A model generated the notes under the pieces. The model had not been told where the DNA came from, made no database searches, and was given only the letters and a program-made list of their open reading frames with translations. Position numbers and translations under genes: made by a program. A stretch of 64,000 bases of DNA from Sphingobacterium sp. PCS056. Lineage in GTDB: Bacteria; Bacteroidota; Bacteroidia; Sphingobacteriales; Sphingobacteriaceae. The stretch is from NCBI RefSeq assembly GCF_023273895.1, contig NZ_CP096883.1, forward strand, positions 4,960,001 to 5,024,000. Reading direction: 5' to 3'. Shown here in pieces: positions 1-9,338 of the stretch (the first letter of the stretch is position 1; each line of letters starts with the position of its first letter).

Positions 1-1831
1 TCTGCAATATTTCCATTATATAGCGGTTTGACCTCACCGTTAGCACTTGATCCCGAAAAAACGATCCGTGCAGTTTCCGTTTCAGTTACCTGATTGTAAT
101 TGATCTTAAAACCGAACAAATCACCACTTCCTAATTCAAACTCAGCACTTCCAAGTGGTGCATTGTTATTGATATCGGTCATCCAACCCCTTATGTTGTA
201 GCGGTAGTCAACTTTTTGTAATCCTACGGCTCCGGTTATATCAGTACCACCAACATTTTTAGAAACAAGCTGTCCTAATTCATCATAGGTATTTTTAGCT
301 AGTAGCTGTTCGGCTCCGCCATTAATCTTATGCTTGTGCAATAGCAAACGATCTTCTTCAGTATAAGTATACGTATCTAGTACATTAAGCTCCGTTGCAC
401 TGCTGTTTAGCTTATGAAAGGTTAGGGTTTGCAACACCTTTCCCGCAAAATCGAGCTTACTATCCACTCGGGTGTAACCACCCAAATGGTTTTTAGTATA
501 TGCTCGAATTGGGCGATATTTCGCATCGTATAGCGTATAACTTTGTTCGTTTAACGTTTCCGATGCGATGGTCAGTACACGCACCCAACCTCCCGTTTCT
601 TGACCGGTTACCGAAGTAGCTACCGTTTGCCCTTCGACAAGCGATGGCGGTGTAACACCATTTACATACTTATAATCATCATAATAACTTACTGTAAGTA
701 GTTTCATCCCACTGGTTGGTATAACCCGATTGGTATAACTGATCGCGATGTTATCCACGTTTTCCGTAACACCAACTTTTAGTCGTTCTTCCGATAAATT
801 AAATGTAGTATTGTATTGCCCTTGTAGAGTTGTCCGAGTAGAGGAAGTCTGCATCCATCCAGTGTAAACGGCTCTGTTCAAGGCATCATATTTGGTGATC
901 AAATAACCAGTTTGTGTACCACCAAAAGGTGATAAAGTCGGCCCGGTGGCCACTACACGGTCGATTTTATCATACACGATAAACTCCCATTGTTTGCCCG
1001 GTAGCTTTTTTCAACCATACGGTTACGGGAATCGTATTTATACTGGTAACACAAATCGTCTAACTGTGAAGCCGGATTGGTTACCAGTGGCGGAATTACG
1101 TAGGTCAGATTCCCATACAGGTCGTAAACATAATAGGTATCGTGTGCGCCTTCGTTGTAGGTACGCTTTAAAATCAAACGGCCATTTTTATCGGTAAATT
1201 CTTCCGTCGTATTATTGCTTCCCGACTTCCAGTTTTCGTCTTTGGTTACTGTTTTATACAAACGGTTTGCGGCATAATAGCCCTTATCCTGTAACTGTAT
1301 CGTGTAAACACCATTGGCATTATCCCAGGTAGTTGCGGCAAAATAGTTTTTGACTTCATTGGCACTATTGGTCTGATAGTCCATTTTTATGGTATGGTCG
1401 GTATCCGCATTCGGATTGACCTGCCAATCCGTCCCGGGCGCACCTTGTTTTAAGGTACGCGCCAGTGGGGATGCTTCTACAATCTTTTCGCTAAAGGGAT
1501 ATTGTCCGCTATATTGGGAATAGCTTAAAGTGGCCGACTGCGCTCCGGTCTGATAACTCATATCGTTGGTTGAAGCCGGATACGGCAGGTATTCTTTTAA
1601 CTGGCGCCCTAAATCGTATTCGATATGGGTGATCAAATCTTTTCCGTTTCCGGATTGTTTGTTTATATTTTGCTGTACTGGTCGACCTAAACCATCGTAG
1701 TAGGTCACCGTCGAAGCCGGTCGGCCGCTATTGGCTTCCCGATAGGTCGTTTTCTTGGTCCAGTTTTGCGTATTGGTTTGTGCCACCATTAAAACCGGCG
1801 CACACATCAAGGCTATAAGTAATTTTTTCAT
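1..1831 (-). pseudogene. RHS/YD-repeat protein (DUF6443-type), frameshifted and cut by window edge
   Basis: The start at 1831 gives a signal peptide (MKKLLIALMCAPVLMVAQ), 10 bases after the stop of the preceding gene. The N-terminal part shows the Bacteroidota RHS pattern (STVTYYDGLGRPVQQ, THIEYDLGRQ, YYVYDLYGNLTYVIPP). The first frame breaks at an A6 run (plus-strand T run 1006-1011): it gives EKSYRANNG and stops at 953, whereas one extra A would give EKKLPGKQWEFIVYDKIDR. That second frame stays open for over 300 codons to the window edge and carries typical RHS motifs (TKYDALNRAVYTGW, TYDELGQLVSKNVGGT, YRYNIRGWMTDIN). The C-terminal toxin or core, if any, lies outside. RHS proteins of this type are thought to be secreted shells that can carry toxins. 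The break may be a real mutation, a phase-variable tract or a sequencing error. Confidence 0.8.
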
Positions 1832-1841
1832 ACGACTGGTT

Positions 1842-4800
1842 TTAGTTGGTTCGGTAATTATTATCATACTCTTCGATAATATTGCCATCATGATCTTTAA
1901 TACGCTTTAAACGCATCAGACTATCATACTCATAGTAGGTATTTCTACAGTTAGTATCCAGTATTCGGCTTAACAAATACGTCGTGGAATCATAGTAATA
2001 AAAGGTTACGATACATCCGGGAAAACTTTGACTTATCGTACAAGGACCTCCCGGTGTTGGTTCCGGTATAAACACTCCCTCATTTCCGTCAACGGGATCA
2101 GCCGGGGCGTAGTTTTCAATTTTAAGCGTTACCTGATTACGATTGTTGTATTGGTAATAGGTAGGGGCACCATCTTTAAGCCGGACTTGTGTCATGTTTC
2201 CAAAGGCATCATATTTTTCAATCAGCACCCGATCTTCCAAAGCGCCGCTTCCTTTCGAAAAACGCACTAGCTCCGGTAGGATTCGGTTCGGGTTATCGTT
2301 CCAGCTTTTATAATACGTGACTTTGGTTCCGGTCAAAGGTGGAATGCCATTAGCAAGTCCGTAGAAAGTTCGAACCGTAATCGGCTCCGATACTTTATTT
2401 AATTCGACAAGCTTATTAAGAGCCGTGATCTGTGCAGGTGTCGCATCCGGCACCAGATGCACCTGATCCGCATACGTGTAATGTACACGACTTACCATCC
2501 CATCTTCGCTTGTGGTGGTTACAATCATGGTCGGTAAACCGATTAGCCCATCATACCAATAGTCAGTTGTAGTGGACAAATAAGCATCCGGAGTATTGTC
2601 AGGATTCACCGTATAGAGTACCGGTGTTGTAAAATCATATGTTTTCTCTTTGACTAACTGTACTTTTCGAGATAACAATTGATATTTACGAAGGTCAAAG
2701 TTGGTAATTCCACTTTGTTTGAACAAACAGTTAAAGTAGGCATATCCTCCGATAACACCAGTGATGCTCGCCTGATCTTCATAACGGTATTGCCAGTTTT
2801 TTTGGCGAACCTTATACAAGGTGCTGCCGCGTTTTGTCAGATCAATCTCTTCCAGTAAGGTGCCCTGGTAAATATCCCCGGCATTTCCTTTATAGCTGGC
2901 GCGTTCCTGCTGGAATACCGTTTGATGTATCGGGTATATATCCATATTTACTCCCAAAACGGAGTTATTAAAGCGTTTGTATTTTCCACCCAGTTCAAAG
3001 TTATCGCCACCATAGCTGATCAGTACGTGCTCGTAGTTACGCTCCAGTTCGCTAATTGGGGTAAGCGGATTGGACGAAAACGTTCTAAAGTTGATCTCAA
3101 ACTGTTGCTTTTGTTCCAGTGGCGCTTCGCCACCTCCATTACAACATTTGGTCAATTGCCAATCGGTAATATACTCGTGGTTCTTTTTAAAGGTTACCAG
3201 ATCCAGTGGATTTTTAAAATAATCTTCCATGGAAGTATAGTAGTACCGTTTTACAAAAGCCTGCTCACTTGCGGTCGTATAATCCGTTGTACGCTTTACC
3301 CGCAGTTTTCCGTCGTCTATTAACTTGGTTCCTTTGCGATAGGTAAAATAAAGTTGCGCATCAAACTGCGTGGTCGAAAACTGGTAGTTGTTATAGAGTT
3401 GGAAAGCATATTGGTGGTCTTTTATAATATCAAAAGTAAACTCCCTTGAAAAATCATACCTACCGGTTCCTATCTCCTGGTTGCCATCCGGCATGCGGAA
3501 GGTAATCTCCTGTATGGTATTCGCTGATAAATCCGAAATTTTCAACACAATAACATCGGTATGTCCCATCTGACTATTCGAAAGTACATTGATAATCCCT
3601 TTGATGGTCTGGTTTTCAAAAGCACCTGTGAAGCCAAAGGTTCCATCCGGATTTTGGTATAAATCCCCTGTAATCGTACTGTTTACCGATGTTTTGTTCA
3701 CCGGATTTCTCCCCGGATTGTTACGCCAGATATCCATTGTGATTCCTCCATCAACATAATCTTTGGATTTTTCCATTTCGTATTCAAATTCCGAATATCC
3801 TCCGGTCGGATAAATAATTTTCTTTAACGATCCTTTTACCGCACTGGCAAAATCGGAGCTTCTGTCGGCAAGATTCGGATAGTAATTATGGAAGTACAAG
3901 TCGTTGTTCTGTGGCAGTGCCGTCGAATTAAAGGTTTTACCGTTATAATATCCTAGTGCATCGCGCGCCGAACTCGTCCGGGTTGGTAATGCTAACGGAT
4001 CATCGTATTCCATAGTATATTGTTCGTATTTACGTCCGTGACCATAGTTGTTATTTTTATTGAACTCGACTTTGGTCAGAAAAAAACGCTCTGAAAAGGT
4101 TGGTAAACCTGGGAACAGATAGGTTAAGTTGATCGTATTGACCACCGCTGCTCCCTGTTTAATTTCAATACTGTTTAACACTTTTCGATAATGTAATGAA
4201 GAACCATTGGTGCTGTTAAACGTAATTTCGGAGCCAGCTCCTTTTATCTTGGTTAAAGTCTTTCCATTAGCGGTAATCGTATTATTAATTGTGGTGGTAT
4301 GATCCTGTTCAACCGTTGGCGGACGAACACAATCGCGGTTACTGGTATCAAATTCATACACTTTAATAGTCAGGTTTTCCACCTGATCCATACGGATGGT
4401 TTTGTTTACGGAATCCGAGTTGTATTCAAAGTGGATGGTACCACTTTCCGGATGATCAATCCGGGTTAGATAATAAGCCGTTGGTACATATGGGTTATCC
4501 ATACGCGTCCCGACAAAGGTGGTTTCGGTGGCAGTAGCACCTCCAAAATAATATTTGATTCCTTCCGGGGTGATCAAACGAAATTCCTGCGACTGACGGA
4601 AACGAACCTTGTTATCAGAATCACTTCCCATTATTTCAATTTTAAGGTTGCTATCCGCTTTAGTCAGACGTGGGACAAAATCCGCGTCAAAGAAAAAGCT
4701 ACCGGAATAGCCCGGAAAATTAAAATAAAACTGATCGGGCTTCACATCCCATATCCTGCGTAGCTTTGCAAAAATCCGGTTTAACCAGATAGCATGTGAA

Positions 4801-5219
4801 GAACCGTTATAAAGACCATTGGGATCGATCATTTCAGCGGTCAGGCGGCCTTCCAGATACTCGGCTTCATCGGGTTTATCATTTACCGTACGGGTGATCA
4901 CCCCTCCAGCGCTAAGTGTCCAGTTAATTCCCGTCCAGGTGGCCGGTTGGCTTACTTTAACCCCAGCGGCATTATAATTTAGACTTATCGGTAAAGACAG
5001 ATGTCCGGATTGCAGGGTATACAGCGGAATCGAAGCATTAACCATTCCAGTGTATTCATTAATCGGGATATCCCCGAATTTGGTTAAGGCAAAGGCGTCC
5101 ACTGAAGGTTTGGTAACATCAGGTACGACCATTGCGGTAGGGCTCGGTGGAGGTGTTTCCTGGGCCATAGTTGTCCCATAAAGCCCTAAAAGCAGTAAGG
5201 TGAGTAGTATTTTTTTCAT
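1842..5219 (-). CDS. Large secreted RHS/YD-repeat-like protein
   Basis: This 1125-residue protein begins with a signal peptide (MKKILLTLLLLGLYGTTMAQ). Residues 40-120 match the N-terminus common in Bacteroidota RHS partners (FGDIPINEYTGMVNASIPLY, SLPISLNYNAAGVKVSQPA, GINWTLSAGGVITR). The C-terminal 100 residues contain YD repeats (IEKYDAFGNMTQVRLKDG, YYEYDSLMRLKRIKDHDGNI) and then stop, so it lacks a variable toxin tip. It sits 8 bases downstream of the T9SS propeller gene and 10 bases upstream of the second RHS gene, so the three are likely one transcript. Its role is inferred as the N-terminal part of a surface or secreted RHS assembly; no enzymatic residues are recognised. Confidence 0.8.
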   Translation of the reverse strand: MKKILLTLLLLGLYGTTMAQETPPPSPTAMVVPDVTKPSVDAFALTKFGDIPINEYTGMVNASIPLYTLQSGHLSLPISLNYNAAGVKVSQPATWTGINWTLSAGGVITRTVNDKPDEAEYLEGRLTAEMIDPNGLYNGSSHAIWLNRIFAKLRRIWDVKPDQFYFNFPGYSGSFFFDADFVPRLTKADSNLKIEIMGSDSDNKVRFRQSQEFRLITPEGIKYYFGGATATETTFVGTRMDNPYVPTAYYLTRIDHPESGTIHFEYNSDSVNKTIRMDQVENLTIKVYEFDTSNRDCVRPPTVEQDHTTTINNTITANGKTLTKIKGAGSEITFNSTNGSSLHYRKVLNSIEIKQGAAVVNTINLTYLFPGLPTFSERFFLTKVEFNKNNNYGHGRKYEQYTMEYDDPLALPTRTSSARDALGYYNGKTFNSTALPQNNDLYFHNYYPNLADRSSDFASAVKGSLKKIIYPTGGYSEFEYEMEKSKDYVDGGITMDIWRNNPGRNPVNKTSVNSTITGDLYQNPDGTFGFTGAFENQTIKGIINVLSNSQMGHTDVIVLKISDLSANTIQEITFRMPDGNQEIGTGRYDFSREFTFDIIKDHQYAFQLYNNYQFSTTQFDAQLYFTYRKGTKLIDDGKLRVKRTTDYTTASEQAFVKRYYYTSMEDYFKNPLDLVTFKKNHEYITDWQLTKCCNGGGEAPLEQKQQFEINFRTFSSNPLTPISELERNYEHVLISYGGDNFELGGKYKRFNNSVLGVNMDIYPIHQTVFQQERASYKGNAGDIYQGTLLEEIDLTKRGSTLYKVRQKNWQYRYEDQASITGVIGGYAYFNCLFKQSGITNFDLRKYQLLSRKVQLVKEKTYDFTTPVLYTVNPDNTPDAYLSTTTDYWYDGLIGLPTMIVTTTSEDGMVSRVHYTYADQVHLVPDATPAQITALNKLVELNKVSEPITVRTFYGLANGIPPLTGTKVTYYKSWNDNPNRILPELVRFSKGSGALEDRVLIEKYDAFGNMTQVRLKDGAPTYYQYNNRNQVTLKIENYAPADPVDGNEGVFIPEPTPGGPCTISQSFPGCIVTFYYYDSTTYLLSRILDTNCRNTYYEYDSLMRLKRIKDHDGNIIEEYDNNYRTN

Positions 5220-5227
5220 ATGATTTC

Positions 5228-6820
5228 TTATTTAGGTTGGATACCCTTGATCACTTTTACCGAGTTGTGTTGTACGTTGGTACGGATCTCAACGATATAG
5301 ATGCCTTCCGGGTACTGACTTAAGTCAACCGGTACCGTGCGACTGTCGATCGAAAACTGTTGCAGTTGACGTCCCGATAGGTCGAATACCGAAGCGGTTC
5401 CCGTCTGGAAATCGTAACCCACAATGATGTTGGTAAATTGTTGCGCCGGGTTGGGTAAGGCTTCAATAGCCGGTTTGTCCAGCTCTTTTTTATAACGGTC
5501 TTTAAGTTTTACGACCCAGAAGTCGCTACCACCATTGCCGCCGTTTTTATCGCGCGATGGTTTTCCTTTAGACGTTCCGGCTAATAGGTAGCCGCCATCA
5601 CGGGTTTCAACTAATCGACTCAAAATGTCCTCACCATCACTCCCTACGGTTTTACTCCATAGTTCTTCGCCTTTGTCATTAATCTTTAGGGCAACATAGT
5701 CGTTGATGTCTTTTTTATCTTTTTTCCCGTCTGCTACCTCGGTAGTAGCATAGCCCCCAATTAGTAAAGTTTGATCATCATTTTCTATGATTGAGGTCAG
5801 TAGATCGCTATTACCGTTGTTGTAGGTTTCCTGCCAGATGGTTTGGCCGTCAGTGTCCAATCGTACCAACCAAAAGTCGGTACCTTTGCCATTGGCTTTG
5901 CTTTTATCATGCGACGGATTCGAATTGGAACTGCCGCCCAAAAGATAACCGCCCGTTTTACATTGGATCAGTGCCGATAAATGATCGTCACCGTCACCGC
6001 CAACTGTCCGTTGCCATTCGATAGCACCGCTTTTATCGGTTTTGATAATCCAATAATCTCCTGCACCGATGTTATCGTTAAGCTTATTGCCCGAAGCCGG
6101 AGAATTTGAATAGCCTCCTATGATATAGCCACCATCCGGGGTTTGTTCAACTGTTTTAAGCTGATCAAGGTTTTTACCGCCATAGGATTTTTGCCATTCG
6201 ATTTTTCCATCGGAAGCAAGTTTAATCACCCAGTAGTCCAAATTGCCGAAGTTTTCTTCGGTTTTGTCTTCCGATTTGCCCGATGCCGATGATCCGCCAA
6301 CAATATAGCCCCCGTCTTTAGTTCTGCGTATGGTGGCTACCTGTTCCTGACCACTGCCACCGATGGTGCGCTGCCATTGTTCACCTCCTTTTGCATCGAG
6401 CTTAATAATCCAAAAATCGTCTTGACCACGAGATTTCTCTTTTTTACCAGCTCCCTCTGTTGATTGGGAGATTCCAGCCAAAATAAAGCCGCCATCGGCT
6501 GTTAATAGTACACTTTGTAGAAAATCCATACCGGATCCGCCATAGCTTTTTTGCCATTCGGCGGAACCGTGTTCGTCCATCTTCCAGAGCCAGTAATCGA
6601 AATTACCGCTCGAAGCCATTTCCTTGTTACCGTTTTTCTCGGATAAGGAACTTCCCGCTAAAAGAAACCCATAGTCGGGGGTGGGCAGTACATCTGCTAA
6701 AAATTCGGCGTGCTTTCCGCCGTACGACTTTTCCCAAAGTATATCCTGGGAAAATCCTAAAAATGGACATGCCAATAGCAGGAGCAGGAATTGAAACCTG
6801 CACTTAAATGAGTAAGACAT
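5228..6820 (-). CDS. T9SS-secreted seven-repeat beta-propeller protein
   Basis: The chosen start at 6820 gives a signal peptide ending LLACPFLGFSQ; the open frame extends 11 codons further upstream but those codons add nothing recognisable. After it come seven repeats of about 55-60 residues with the pattern W-x-K-[ST]-[YV]-G-G ... DGGYI[IL][AG]G-S-S-x-S ... DYW[IV][IV]K[LT]D, as expected for a seven-bladed propeller. The last 75 residues form a type A T9SS sorting domain (ALPNPAQQFTNI, VFDLSGRQLQQF, YPEGIYIVEI, VKVIKG), so the protein should be exported through the type IX system. It is the first gene of the RHS operon and may act as an adhesin or as a carrier for the RHS proteins; that role is inferred from position only. 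Confidence 0.85.
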   Translation of the reverse strand: MSYSFKCRFQFLLLLLACPFLGFSQDILWEKSYGGKHAEFLADVLPTPDYGFLLAGSSLSEKNGNKEMASSGNFDYWLWKMDEHGSAEWQKSYGGSGMDFLQSVLLTADGGFILAGISQSTEGAGKKEKSRGQDDFWIIKLDAKGGEQWQRTIGGSGQEQVATIRRTKDGGYIVGGSSASGKSEDKTEENFGNLDYWVIKLASDGKIEWQKSYGGKNLDQLKTVEQTPDGGYIIGGYSNSPASGNKLNDNIGAGDYWIIKTDKSGAIEWQRTVGGDGDDHLSALIQCKTGGYLLGGSSNSNPSHDKSKANGKGTDFWLVRLDTDGQTIWQETYNNGNSDLLTSIIENDDQTLLIGGYATTEVADGKKDKKDINDYVALKINDKGEELWSKTVGSDGEDILSRLVETRDGGYLLAGTSKGKPSRDKNGGNGGSDFWVVKLKDRYKKELDKPAIEALPNPAQQFTNIIVGYDFQTGTASVFDLSGRQLQQFSIDSRTVPVDLSQYPEGIYIVEIRTNVQHNSVKVIKGIQPK

Positions 6821-7340
6821 GGTGAATGTTTTATGTGAGTTTATGAACGCCAAACATAGAGCAATTTTACCATACGAAGCAAGTCAAAATATAAAAATGG
6901 GGCTTTTTCCCCTTTTGAAAATCAAGTCGTTACGTATAATTACGTAATGATTAGTCAAAATTACGCATTGCTTTTTGCCCAATTGGAACACACAGGAATA
7001 CAAGCATATTCTTTTGACATCTAATCATCTTCATAGCAGCCATTTTAAGCATCGCTAAACTGTAGTAAAACTTGAAAGAAGTTTCTTCAAATGACATTTA
7101 TTCAATGCGAAACGGACTAAAAAGCCAAGCTAAGTTAGCGGCTTTCGTTACGTTGGGCGCATAATGGCATTGCTCACAATGCCACCCTTCTGGACTTATA
7201 GCCCACCGTCAACGAACCTAGCCGCTGTCCACTTGCTTTCTTTTTTTTCCGTTTTTTTCTTTTGAATAAAAGCTTTTTTGGAAAAAAAAACATGGAAAAG
7301 GGAGAGAAGAAAAAGTAGTAATAAACTAAAATCTCTTATC
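6821..7340. other. Intergenic boundary between RHS operon and PRTRC module
   Basis: No convincing gene was seen in these 520 bases. The stretch contains an 8-bp hairpin with a four-base loop at 7165-7184 and an imperfect stem at 7121-7145. It also has a long pyrimidine tract (7236-7262) followed by an A-rich stretch before the SSB start. The divergent promoters of the minus-strand RHS operon and the plus-strand SSB operon should lie here. No clear TAnnTTTG box with a proper -33 element was found. Confidence 0.5.
7165..7184. repeat. Perfect 8-bp hairpin upstream of the SSB operon
   Basis: TGGCATTG and CAATGCCA flank the loop CTCA. There is no T-tract behind it, so it is not a standard terminator. 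It could be a protein-binding palindrome or an RNA leader structure at the edge of the mobile module. Confidence 0.45.
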
Positions 7341-7733
7341 ATGGAAATCACAGGCAGATTAACAGCGGACGTAATGGTACAAACCACCTCCGCAAACAAA
7401 CAGGTAGCAAACTTCAGTATCGCAGAGAACAATCGCTACAAAGCTAAAGGCAGTACAGAACCTGTCGAAATTACCAACTATTTCTCGTGTTCGTATTGGA
7501 TCAATCCCAACAGGGCAAAGAAATTACAGAAAGGTACTTTGATGCAACTAACCGGACGTGTAGGGATTAATACCTACTTGTCAAATAACGGTGAAGCAAA
7601 AGGAACATTGACCTTTCATGTAACGGACTTCAAAGTTTTGGCTTTCCCTAAAAAGTCACAGAACGAAACCCCTTCCGCTCAACCGAACCTACCACAGGAA
7701 GAAATCGACAGTAATGACGGTTTACCATTTTAA
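7341..7733 (+). CDS. ssb: Single-stranded DNA-binding protein (mobile-element type)
   Basis: The start at 7341 gives a 130-residue protein opening MEITGRLTADVMVQTTSANK, the OB-fold beginning of short Bacteroidota SSB proteins. Upstream in-frame codons are very basic and unlike SSB. Central segments (FSCSYWINPNRAKKLQKG, MQLTGRVGINTYLSNNGEAK) fit the ssDNA-binding strands. The C-terminus ends SNDGLPF, a variant of the acidic DDDIPF tail that recruits partner proteins. It should coat single-stranded DNA during element replication or transfer. It is the first gene of the module that includes DUF932 and PRTRC genes, which points to an integrated plasmid or ICE rather than the housekeeping SSB. Confidence 0.85.
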   Translation: MEITGRLTADVMVQTTSANKQVANFSIAENNRYKAKGSTEPVEITNYFSCSYWINPNRAKKLQKGTLMQLTGRVGINTYLSNNGEAKGTLTFHVTDFKVLAFPKKSQNETPSAQPNLPQEEIDSNDGLPF

Positions 7734-7774
7734 CCCTCAATGTAAAAGTATTTAACAATTAAATTTTAGAAATC

Positions 7775-8845
7775 ATGGCACACAATATTAATTACAACGA
7801 GACAACAGGACAGCATAGTTTTTTCAGTGTGAAACAAAAAGCATGGCACAATCTAGGGCAGATCGTATCGGAATACCCGACAAGCGCAGATGCAATGCGG
7901 TTCGCAGGGTTGGATTTTGATGTGATCAAAACTCCAATGTACACACAAGGTTCTATAATATCAATAGGTGATTCGGGAATGGAAACAGAACCGATCGAAT
8001 TGAATGTACCTAACTACTACTCAACAGTACGTACCGACAACAATACCGTGTTAGGTGTAGTAGGCAAAGACTACCATATCGTACAGAATCGGGACGCGTT
8101 TTCGTTTTTCGATTCCATTGTCGGCGGTGGTGACGGTATTATGTACGAAACGGCGGGCGCTTTGGGTAATGGTGAAAAAATATTTATTACGGCTAAACTT
8201 CCAAATTATATCCGTGTGGGTAAAGAGGATTTAATCGAAAAGTATTTATTTCTCACCACCTCGCATGATGGTTCGGGAAGCATTACCGCGGCATTTACCC
8301 CCATCCGCATAGTGTGTATGAACACCTTAAACGCAGCCATGCGTAATATGACCAATGCGGTACGCATACGACACACGGCAAACGCAAAAAGCCGTTTAGA
8401 GCAAGCACACAAATTAATGGGCATTACGGACAATCTTTCTACTCAGATACAGGACATTTTCAACCATTGGACAACCGTACGTATATCGGATGATCAAGTG
8501 AAAAGACTGATTGAAATTGCACTTGCGCCAAGTAAAGATGTACTTAAAAATGTATTGGAAGGTAATGAGGAAGAACTTTCAACCCAGTACATCAATATGG
8601 TAGATGCTGCTTTTGAATACGCTATGGGCAACCCTACTCAACAACTGGAAACAACCAAAGGAACCGTTTTCGGGGCGTACAATAGCATCACTGGTTATTT
8701 CCAAAACGTCAGAAAATATACGGATGATGAAGCAAAGGTAAAATCAATCCTGTTGGGCGGAACAGCACAATTACGCGCACAGACAGCATTTAATCTGTGT
8801 AATGATTTTACCCGAATCGGTGAAAATGCGCTGATGATGAATTAG
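7775..8845 (+). CDS. DUF932 domain-containing protein (phage/plasmid-related)
   Basis: The 356-residue product matches the DUF932 family (also modelled as a phage/plasmid-like protein). It opens MAHNINYNETTGQHSFFSVK with KAWHNLGQ close behind, then has VVGKDYHIVQNRDAFSFFD near residue 100 and FTPIRIVCMNTLNAAM near 180. The biochemical function of the family is unknown; members occur next to ssb and PRTRC genes on plasmids and integrative elements. Here it lies 41 bases after ssb and is followed by a very stable hairpin. Role in element maintenance is inferred only from this recurrent context. Confidence 0.85.
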   Translation: MAHNINYNETTGQHSFFSVKQKAWHNLGQIVSEYPTSADAMRFAGLDFDVIKTPMYTQGSIISIGDSGMETEPIELNVPNYYSTVRTDNNTVLGVVGKDYHIVQNRDAFSFFDSIVGGGDGIMYETAGALGNGEKIFITAKLPNYIRVGKEDLIEKYLFLTTSHDGSGSITAAFTPIRIVCMNTLNAAMRNMTNAVRIRHTANAKSRLEQAHKLMGITDNLSTQIQDIFNHWTTVRISDDQVKRLIEIALAPSKDVLKNVLEGNEEELSTQYINMVDAAFEYAMGNPTQQLETTKGTVFGAYNSITGYFQNVRKYTDDEAKVKSILLGGTAQLRAQTAFNLCNDFTRIGENALMMN

Positions 8846-8855
8846 TAACCCTTTG

Positions 8856-8879
8856 GCGACCGCCTTTCGAGGTGGTCGC
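8856..8879 (+). terminator. UUCG-tetraloop hairpin after the DUF932 gene
   Basis: A 10-bp stem (8856-8865 with 8870-8879, one G-U pair) closes a UUCG loop, an exceptionally stable fold. It starts about 10 bases after the DUF932 stop and 18 bases before the next start. The trailing T content is weak, so it may be an intercistronic RNA-stabilising or attenuating structure rather than a full terminator. Confidence 0.5.
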
Positions 8880-8897
8880 TCTTAAAACTTGTATGTG

Positions 8898-9098
8898 ATG
8901 AAAAAAATTAAGCATAAGAAACTCTTAAAAATGGCTCGCTTGGAAGCGGACAAAGCTATTAATAGCGCTTTTGATGAAGTACACCGAATTGCCGAAACAA
9001 AAACAGGCGATATAACACCGTTTCAGGTTTTAAAAATGGAGGAATTAACAGAAGATTTAGCAAAACTTATTACAGCGCAGGTTTGGCAGAATCTTTAA
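8898..9098 (+). CDS. Hypothetical small protein in PRTRC module
   Basis: This 66-residue basic then acidic protein opens MKKIKHKKLLKMARLEADKA from the ATG at 8898; a TTG codon nine bases upstream is the only alternative. It looks mostly alpha-helical (DEVHRIAETKTGDITPFQVL, KMEELTEDLAKLITAQVWQN). No family is recognised. It sits between DUF932 and the PRTRC E gene and is probably co-transcribed with them. Confidence 0.6.
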   Translation: MKKIKHKKLLKMARLEADKAINSAFDEVHRIAETKTGDITPFQVLKMEELTEDLAKLITAQVWQNL

Positions 9099-9132
9099 AA
9101 GTCACAGATAGTTTAATCAAAACATAGAAATT

Positions 9133-9333
9133 ATGACAGTTAAAGACAGAGAAGGAAATGAGTTAGAAATAACTGACCTAGAGAAAGCTATAAAACAAGC
9201 CGATACATACAGAAAATACAGCCATTACAATGAACACTTCGTAAAAGTAGATACTACACAGTTGTACTGGCAGGATTTATACGAAAAATTGGTTGCAATT
9301 AGAACAAATATTGATAACAAAAACAAACAGTAA
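9133..9333 (+). CDS. Hypothetical small protein upstream of PRTRC protein E
   Basis: The 66-residue product (MTVKDREGNELEITDLEKAI at the start, then YRKYSHYNEHF and LYWQDLYEKLVAI) is helical and acidic, with aromatic residues in the middle. It ends 5 bases before the PRTRC E start, which suggests one transcript. From memory, short proteins of this pattern recur in Bacteroidota PRTRC islands. No enzymatic or binding motif is visible, and no function is assigned. Confidence 0.6.
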   Translation: MTVKDREGNELEITDLEKAIKQADTYRKYSHYNEHFVKVDTTQLYWQDLYEKLVAIRTNIDNKNKQ

Positions 9334-9338
9334 ACGCC

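Noticed and set aside
2922..3323. 133-codon plus-strand ORF inside the YD gene
   Set aside because: Antisense shadow of the clear RHS-like coding frame, with no motif or promoter.
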